Of a DNA stretch of 10,447 nucleotides, positions 5,839 to 10,447 are shown one piece after another (within the stretch, counting starts at the first letter, position 1; every line of letters starts with the position of its first letter). Source of the stretch: Deltaproteobacteria bacterium ADurb.Bin026. Lineage in GTDB: Bacteria; Desulfobacterota; Syntrophorhabdia; Syntrophorhabdales; Syntrophorhabdaceae. The position numbers and the translations under genes were made by a program. The stretch covers positions 1-10,447 of the forward strand of contig MWEV01000290.1 in the NCBI GenBank assembly GCA_002071245.1, read 5' to 3'. The notes below the pieces were generated by a model. It was not told where the DNA came from. It ran no database searches and worked only from the letters and a program-made list of their open reading frames with translations.

Positions 5839-7212
5839 ATGGATGCAAAAATAATTGGTGAAATAACAAAAATAGTTGGTGAGGAGAACGCCCTTACATC
5901 ACTCGAAGACAGGAGATGCTATTCGTATGATGCGAGGACGGATGGCGCAGTGCCGGATATGGTTGTGTTTCCATCGTCTGCTGATGAGGTTTCCAAGATA
6001 CTTATCCTTGCAAATAGGTACCTGTTTTCGGTGATTCCAAGAGGCCAGGGTACAGGTCTTACCGGCGGATCGGTGCCCATTAGAGGCGGTGTGGTGCTTG
6101 TGTTCACGAGAATGAACAGGATACTGGAGATTGACACGAAGAACCTGATAGCAGTCGTGGAACCAGGTGTCATTACATATGTATTTCAGGAAGAAATTGC
6201 AAAATATGGACTTTGCTACCCCCCTGATCCGGCGTCTTACAAATACTCGAGCATTGGTGGGAATGTTGCCGAATGCGCCGGTGGTCCGAATTCATTAAAA
6301 TACGGTGTTACAAGGGATTATGTAATAGGTCTTGAGGTTGTAATCCCAACAGGCGAGATTTTGAATGTTGGTGTGCGTACCATGAAGGGTGTTGTGGGCT
6401 ATGATTTGACGAGACTTTTTGTGGGAAGCGAAGGTACGTTGGGGGTAATAACGAAGATTAACCTAAAGCTTATACCACTACCCGAATCAAAGGCAACAAC
6501 ACTTGCCCTTTTTAAAAAGGTCGAAGATACTGCAGAGGCTGTTTCTGCGATCATTGCCTCAAAGATCATACCTTCTACAATCGAATTTATGGACAAGGCA
6601 TCTATACGTTGTAGTGAACAGGCAAATCCAATGGGTATCCCTGAAGATATAGAGGGGTTATTACTCATAGAGGTTGATGGCGACAGTATTTCTATTGAAT
6701 CTCAGGCAGAAAAGATAAAGGCAGTCCTTGTACAGCACAATGCTTCAGACATAAAACTAACAAGAGACCCGAAAGAGGCGGATAAGTTATGGCAGGCAAG
6801 ACGGGTTGTGTCTCAGGCGACCTATAACCTAAACCCAGTAAAGATAGCTGAAGATGTTGTGGTACCACGTTCCAATATACCAAACCTGATAAGATTTCTC
6901 GAACGGCTCCAGAAAAAATATGGAATCCCTATATTAAGTTTTGGTCATGCAGGTGATGGCAATTTCCATGTAAGTATAATGATTAAGGAAACTCCAGAGG
7001 ATAGAAAAAAGGCAGAAGAGGCTGTAAGGGAGATATTTTCGGAAACCATAAAACTTGGAGGTACCCTCTCGGGAGAGCATGGAATTGGTACCTCTAAGGC
7101 TGCTTATTTGGGTATGGAGTTGTCTCCAGAGGTGATAAATACGATGAAAAAGATTAAAAATCTTTTCGACCCCAACAATATTGTTAATCCAGGAAAGATA
7201 TTTCCGGTTTAG
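5839..7212 (+). CDS. glcD: FAD-linked 2-hydroxyacid dehydrogenase, GlcD / D-lactate dehydrogenase type
   Basis: This is a flavoprotein of the VAO/PCMH family that oxidises a 2-hydroxyacid such as glycolate or D-lactate to the keto acid. The 457 residues match GlcD and bacterial D-lactate dehydrogenases. The N-terminal FAD-binding domain (about 38-212) has PRGQGTGLTGGSVP (67-80), SSIGGNVAECAGGPNSLKYG (137-156) and GSEGTLGVIT (196-205). The C-terminal FAD-oxidase domain has FGHAGDGNFHVS (368-379), with histidines expected near the active site, SGEHGIG (411-417) and the closing FDPNNIVNPGKIFP. No signal peptide is seen. The Shine-Dalgarno before ATG 5839 is weak (TTGGTGA). Partner genes glcE and glcF or a Cys-rich iron-sulfur protein are not adjacent on the right, and ilvD lies to the left, so the electron acceptor is unknown; an ETF is one possibility. 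Substrate is not settled by sequence alone, so the symbol is by family. Confidence 0.88.
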   Translation: MDAKIIGEITKIVGEENALTSLEDRRCYSYDARTDGAVPDMVVFPSSADEVSKILILANRYLFSVIPRGQGTGLTGGSVPIRGGVVLVFTRMNRILEIDTKNLIAVVEPGVITYVFQEEIAKYGLCYPPDPASYKYSSIGGNVAECAGGPNSLKYGVTRDYVIGLEVVIPTGEILNVGVRTMKGVVGYDLTRLFVGSEGTLGVITKINLKLIPLPESKATTLALFKKVEDTAEAVSAIIASKIIPSTIEFMDKASIRCSEQANPMGIPEDIEGLLLIEVDGDSISIESQAEKIKAVLVQHNASDIKLTRDPKEADKLWQARRVVSQATYNLNPVKIAEDVVVPRSNIPNLIRFLERLQKKYGIPILSFGHAGDGNFHVSIMIKETPEDRKKAEEAVREIFSETIKLGGTLSGEHGIGTSKAAYLGMELSPEVINTMKKIKNLFDPNNIVNPGKIFPV

Positions 7213-7285
7213 TGCTGTGATATTAAACATTATTTATGAAAAGAACATAAAAAATATTTTTTTTAAAAATTTATTAATAAAAAAA

Positions 7286-7314
7286 TTGCAAAAGGGTTTA
7301 GTTTATGATAATAA
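7286..7314 (+). promoter_or_regulatory. Candidate sigma70-type promoter for the atp operon
   Basis: TTGCAA (7286-7291) and TAATAA (7309-7314) are separated by 17 bases, directly downstream of A/T tracts resembling an UP element. Transcription would begin near 7321, giving a leader of about 40 bases before GTG 7362. GATAAT at 7307-7312, with 15-base spacing, is an alternative -10. The match is reasonable but such motifs are common in AT-rich DNA. Confidence 0.4.
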
Positions 7315-7332
7315 AACTATGTGAAATAATTC

Positions 7333-7349
7333 TTTTGGCCAGACCAAAA
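7333..7349 (+). other. Small hairpin next to the atp operon's first ribosome binding site
   Basis: TTTTGG (7333-7338) pairs with CCAAAA (7344-7349) around a CCAGA loop. It ends two bases before the GGGG Shine-Dalgarno (7351-7354) of the b' gene. It could influence access to the start, but it is a weak stem and may be chance. Confidence 0.25.
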
Positions 7350-7361
7350 AGGGGTTAAAAG

Positions 7362-7787
7362 GTGATCGATTTTAATTACACATTATTCATTCAGTTTGCA
7401 AATTTCCTTATTCTACTCATTCTTCTTAATATTTTTCTGTTTAAGCCGGTTTTAAAGGCATTAAACAAACGCGATGGCACAATAGGCTCTTTGTTCGGAA
7501 AATCAAGCACTATAAAAGAAGAGTTGGGTGAACTTGAAAAATCTTATGAAGAGAAGGTTAAGGAAAGAAAAAGACCTATTCTTGAATCAAAAGACGCTAT
7601 GCTGAGCGAGGCGCATACAAGTTCAATGAAGATCATCGAAAAAACAAGGGCAGAACTTTCTGACGAACTTGCTCGTTTAAGGGCGGAGATAGAACAGGAA
7701 AGCAGGAAAGTTTACGATTCTATGGAATCAGAGGTAAAGAGACTTTCAGCAGATGTTGCACAGAAGATACTGAAAAGGAGTATTTAA
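7362..7787 (+). CDS. atpX: ATP synthase F0 subunit b' (b-like)
   Basis: This is one of two b-type stalk subunits that tie the F1 head to the membrane rotor housing. The 141-residue product has a single N-terminal membrane helix (about 6-28, FANFLILLILLNIFLFKPV), then a charged, Glu/Lys/Arg-rich coiled coil to the end. The FKPV-x-x-x-L-x-x-R pattern after the helix is typical of the family. It starts with GTG, supported by AAGGGG at 7349-7354, seven bases ahead. Its stop overlaps the next start by one base (TAATG). Two adjacent b-type genes imply a b/b' heterodimer, as in phototrophs and many Deltaproteobacteria. It could equally be labelled atpF'; which copy is b and which b' is by position and recalled synteny. 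Confidence 0.9.
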   Translation: MIDFNYTLFIQFANFLILLILLNIFLFKPVLKALNKRDGTIGSLFGKSSTIKEELGELEKSYEEKVKERKRPILESKDAMLSEAHTSSMKIIEKTRAELSDELARLRAEIEQESRKVYDSMESEVKRLSADVAQKILKRSI

Positions 7788-8281
7788 TGAGTGGTGGCCC
7801 CGAATCTATATGGTCATGGGTTTTTAAGTTTGTAAACTTTTTCGTTCTTGTTGGACTTCTTGTGAAATTTGCGGGCAAACCCCTGAAAGATTATCTTTTA
7901 ACCCGCCACCAGACGATAAAAGACAAGCTTGAAGAGGCGGAAAAGACATATAAAGAGGCAGAGGCATTAAAGGCGGAGTATGAGAAAAAAATCGCAAAGC
8001 TCGACGAAGAGATAGTTGCCTTTAAGAATAAAGTGATGGCTGAGGCTGAGAAAGAAAAGAAAAAGATACTCGATGATGCTGCAGAATTTGCATCCAAGAT
8101 AAAATTACAGGCTAAACTGACGTATGAACAGGAAGCCAGAGATGTAATGGGCAAGATTAAAGAAGAGATTGCAAAAAAGACGATTGAAAATGCAGAAAAG
8201 ATCGTTCTGGATAGAATTACAAAAAAAGACCACGATAGAATGGTGGGCGAGTTTATAGAAAAATTGAGGAGCATGAATTGA
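7787..8281 (+). CDS. atpF: ATP synthase F0 subunit b
   Basis: This is the second peripheral-stalk subunit, 164 residues. An N-terminal membrane helix (about 8-27, VFKFVNFFVLVGLLVKF) is followed by KPLKDYLLTRHQTIKDKLEEAE, the usual b-subunit junction. A long Ala/Glu/Lys coiled coil comes next, and the C-terminal end is expected to bind delta. Some delta-proteobacterial b subunits recalled from annotation carry a longer, signal-like N-terminus; none is present here. AAGGAG at 7775-7780 lies six bases before ATG 7787. The start overlaps the b' stop and the stop overlaps the atpH start (TTGA), consistent with coupled translation. Confidence 0.94.
   Translation: MSGGPESIWSWVFKFVNFFVLVGLLVKFAGKPLKDYLLTRHQTIKDKLEEAEKTYKEAEALKAEYEKKIAKLDEEIVAFKNKVMAEAEKEKKKILDDAAEFASKIKLQAKLTYEQEARDVMGKIKEEIAKKTIENAEKIVLDRITKKDHDRMVGEFIEKLRSMN
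8266..8271 (+). promoter_or_regulatory. Ribosome binding site fixing the TTG start of atpH
   Basis: GAGGAG sits six bases before TTG 8278. The nearby ATG at 8273 is in the atpF frame, so the Shine-Dalgarno position supports TTG as the true atpH start. Confidence 0.65.
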
Positions 8282-8820
8282 TAAGTCAATCCATTGCAAA
8301 AAGATATGCAAGAGGACTCTTCACCGTTGGAGAGAAAGACGGTAAATACCGTGCCTATTTTGAGGAACTTGATGCAATCCTTAAGTTATTCAAAGAAGAA
8401 CAGAGGTTGGGTAAGGCCATTATGCTTCCTATCACCGAGATGAGTAAACGTAAGGAATTACTCGGCGATGTGATGAGGGTATTTGGTGCCTCTTTGCCGC
8501 TGGCAAACATGTTCAATATGCTGCTTGAAAATAACAGGATGGGATATCTCCCCCTTATCAGGGATGTCTACAGTGAACTCATCGACGACAAGGAAGGTAG
8601 GGTAAGGGGAACTTTGTATTCAACCTATCCACTCGAAAAAGATACAATACAAAACATAGAAGATGTGCTGAAAGAAAAATTGCATAAGGAAGTTGTCTTG
8701 GCTGAAGTTGAGGATAAATCGCTGATGGGTGGTGTTAAGGTTGTAATCAAGGGTACGATAATCGATGGAAGCGCAAAAAGACAGCTTGAATTACTGAAGG
8801 AAAATATCTTGAAGGAGTAG
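8278..8820 (+). CDS. atpH: ATP synthase F1 subunit delta (OSCP)
   Basis: The delta subunit sits on top of F1 and joins the alpha subunits to the b/b' stalk. The 180-residue length is normal. The N-terminal helical domain begins ISQSIAKRYARGLF, the classic A-x-x-Y-A-x-A/G-L-F start. The C-terminal part has GRVRGTLYSTYPL (105 onward) and the family's V-x-x-SLMGGVKVVIKGTIIDGSAKRQLELL ending, here split as ...DKSLMGGVKV and IDGSAKRQLELL. Translation starts with TTG in a TTGA overlap with the atpF stop, with a good Shine-Dalgarno at 8266-8271. It ends five bases before atpA. Confidence 0.96.
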   Translation: MISQSIAKRYARGLFTVGEKDGKYRAYFEELDAILKLFKEEQRLGKAIMLPITEMSKRKELLGDVMRVFGASLPLANMFNMLLENNRMGYLPLIRDVYSELIDDKEGRVRGTLYSTYPLEKDTIQNIEDVLKEKLHKEVVLAEVEDKSLMGGVKVVIKGTIIDGSAKRQLELLKENILKE

Positions 8821-8825
8821 AACAT

Positions 8826-10334
8826 ATGGAGATTAGGGCAGACGAGATAAGCAGGATTATTGAGCAGAAGATTTCAGGGTTTGAAAAAGAGGTCAATCTG
8901 CAGGAAACTGGTGTAATAATCTCTATTGGTGACGGTATTGCAAGGATTTATGGGCTCGAAAATGCAATGGCAGGAGAGCTGCTTGAATTCCCGCATAACA
9001 TAACAGGAATGGTTCTTAACTTAGAAGAGGATAATATAGGCGCAGTCGTTTTTGGGGAAGACTATAAAATCAAAGAAGGCGATCTGGCAAAAAGGACAGG
9101 CAAGATTGCCCGAGTACCTGTTGGTGAGTCTCTGATCGGGAGGGTTGTTGATGGTCTCGGAAACCCTATAGATGGCAAAGGTGCAATTGAAGCTAAAGAG
9201 TATAGAAACGTTGAGCAGACCGCACCTGGTGTCGTTGTGAGACAACCCGTTAAAGAGCCGATTCAGACAGGAATAAAGGCAATTGATGCCATGATACCTA
9301 TCGGTAGGGGTCAGAGGGAATTGATCATCGGTGACAGAGGTACGGGCAAAACCGTTATCGCAATCGACACGATCATCAACCAAAAGGGTAACGACGTGTT
9401 TTGTATATATGTTGCTATTGGGCAGAAAAGATCGTCTGTTGCAAGGACAGTTGACCTATTGAACAGCTATGGCGCGATGGAGTATACAACAGTTGTTGCA
9501 GCGACTGCGAGCGATCCAGCACCGCTCCAATACCTTGCACCATTTTCTGGAACTGCAATGGGTGAGTACTTCAGGGATACAGGAAGACATGCACTGATTG
9601 TTTATGATGACCTTTCAAAACATGCTGTTGCTTACAGACAGTTATCTTTGCTATTAAGAAGACCGCCCGCAAGAGAGGCTTACCCTGGTGATATTTTTTA
9701 CCTGCACTCAAGACTGCTCGAAAGGTCAGCCAAATGGGACGACGAGCATGGCGGTGGCTCCCTAACAGCCCTTCCTATTATTGAAACTCAGGCTGGCGAC
9801 GTATCCGCATACATACCTACAAACGTTATATCGATTACAGATGGCCAGATATATCTTGAACCAGAACTCTTTTATGCAGGTATTAGGCCAGCGATTAACG
9901 TCGGTATCTCTGTTTCAAGGGTTGGAGGTAACGCACAGATAAAGGCGATGAAGCAGGTAGCTGGTCGTTTGAGACTTGAGCTTGCACAGTACAGAGAGAT
10001 GGCTGCATTTGCCAAGTTTGGAAGCGACCTTGATAAGGCTACTCAGGCTTTGCTTGCAAGGGGTTCACGCCTTACCGAACTGCTCAAGCAGGGTCAATAT
10101 GTTCCTATCCCTGTTGAGAGACAGGTTGTGTTGCTTTATGCAGGTGCAAAGGGATACATAGACGCGTATCCTGAAAATGCACTCAAGAAATATGAACAGG
10201 AACTGCTTAAATATGTTGAGGAAAATCATCCAGACTTATATGAATCGATAAAAACAAAGAAACAGATCGATTCTGCGATTGATGAAAAGCTTATCAAAGT
10301 GCTCGACGAATTCAAACAAAAGTTTACATATTAA
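8826..10334 (+). CDS. atpA: ATP synthase F1 subunit alpha
   Basis: The alpha subunit forms the F1 hexamer with beta and carries the non-catalytic nucleotide sites. The 502 residues are full length. The N-terminal beta-barrel domain (about 25-95) has GDGIARIYGL; the nucleotide-binding domain has the P-loop GDRGTGKT (169-176), AIGQKRSSVA (197-206), and ALIVYDDLSKHAVAYRQ (256-272, Walker B region). PAREAYPGDIFYLHSRLLER (281-300) and SVSRVGGNAQ follow, with the arginine finger at R365. The C-terminal helical domain follows, including FAKFGSDLD (395-403). Position 172 is Gly where the usual alpha P-loop has Gln. AAGGAG at 8812-8817 lies eight bases before the ATG. The gene sits between delta and gamma as usual. 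Confidence 0.98.
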   Translation: MEIRADEISRIIEQKISGFEKEVNLQETGVIISIGDGIARIYGLENAMAGELLEFPHNITGMVLNLEEDNIGAVVFGEDYKIKEGDLAKRTGKIARVPVGESLIGRVVDGLGNPIDGKGAIEAKEYRNVEQTAPGVVVRQPVKEPIQTGIKAIDAMIPIGRGQRELIIGDRGTGKTVIAIDTIINQKGNDVFCIYVAIGQKRSSVARTVDLLNSYGAMEYTTVVAATASDPAPLQYLAPFSGTAMGEYFRDTGRHALIVYDDLSKHAVAYRQLSLLLRRPPAREAYPGDIFYLHSRLLERSAKWDDEHGGGSLTALPIIETQAGDVSAYIPTNVISITDGQIYLEPELFYAGIRPAINVGISVSRVGGNAQIKAMKQVAGRLRLELAQYREMAAFAKFGSDLDKATQALLARGSRLTELLKQGQYVPIPVERQVVLLYAGAKGYIDAYPENALKKYEQELLKYVEENHPDLYESIKTKKQIDSAIDEKLIKVLDEFKQKFTY

Positions 10335-10343
10335 GGGCATCCG

Positions 10344-10447
10344 ATGGCAACTTTAAGGGATATAAAAAGGAAGATTAGCAGTATAAACAGTACTCAGACT
10401 ATTACAAAAACCATGAAAATGGTTTCTGCCTCCAAATTGAGAAGGGC
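10344..10447 (+). CDS. atpG: ATP synthase F1 subunit gamma, 5' end only
   Basis: ATG 10344 opens a frame of 34 codons to the window end, beginning MATLRDIKRKISSINSTQTI and continuing with TKTMKMVSASKLRR. This is the conserved N-terminal helix of the gamma subunit, the central rotor shaft (family pattern: I-x-x-RI-x-S-x-x-x-T-x-x-I-T-x-A/T-M-x-M-V-(S/A)-A-x-K). AAGGG at 10333-10337 overlaps the atpA stop and lies six bases before the start. Nine bases separate the genes, so it is clearly in the same operon. The rest, and presumably atpD (beta) and atpC (epsilon), lie beyond the window. Confidence 0.96.
   Translation, partial: MATLRDIKRKISSINSTQTITKTMKMVSASKLRR

Larger units (their letters stand above)
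7213..7361. other. Very AT-rich gap before the ATP synthase operon
   Basis: No gene is seen. From 7221 to 7287 nearly every base is A or T, including the perfect palindrome at 7249-7262 (A6-TA-T6) followed by further A and T runs. Such tracts often form curved DNA or UP elements in front of strong promoters, and could also help end the upstream transcript. The composition is seen; the role is inference. Confidence 0.5.

Overview
The window is a compact stretch of ordinary bacterial chromosome, moderately AT-rich, with every gene on the + strand. Protein flavour and gene order point to a Deltaproteobacteria/Desulfobacterota-like organism. The strongest pointer is an ATP synthase cluster that opens with two b-type subunits (b' then b) followed by delta, alpha and gamma, with no a or c subunit gene in front of it. 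An ileS-lspA pair fits the same picture. This assignment is inference from gene content and recalled family features, not from a search.

Layout: (1) 1-243 is the 3' end of a DedA/VTT-family (YqaA-like) membrane protein. (2) 244-448 is a non-coding gap with a clear hairpin. (3) ileS (449-3205) and lspA (3178-3651) overlap by 28 bases and are probably co-transcribed. (4) 3652-3779 holds two weak terminator-like hairpins. (5) A small unrecognised but real-looking protein of about 77 residues lies at 3780-4013. (6) ilvD, dihydroxy-acid dehydratase, lies at 4106-5776. (7) A GlcD-type FAD-dependent 2-hydroxyacid dehydrogenase lies at 5839-7212, with no iron-sulfur partner gene beside it. (8) 7213-7361 is a very AT-rich gap with a candidate promoter. 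(9) The ATP synthase operon b'-b-delta-alpha-gamma runs from 7362 to the window end, with gamma cut off.

Working together: ileS charges tRNA with isoleucine. ilvD acts in isoleucine/valine synthesis, but the distance and gaps do not show co-regulation with ileS. lspA matures lipoproteins. The ATP synthase genes are tightly packed, with overlaps of 1 and 4 bases and gaps of 5 and 9 bases, and good Shine-Dalgarno sequences, as expected for translationally coupled subunits of one complex.

I found no mobile element, CRISPR array, defence system, tRNA or rRNA, and nothing I would call a new biological system. The points worth a second look are modest: a glycine in place of the usual glutamine in the alpha-subunit P-loop, an HLGT variant of the HIGH signature in IleRS, the small unassigned protein, and several structured intergenic segments.
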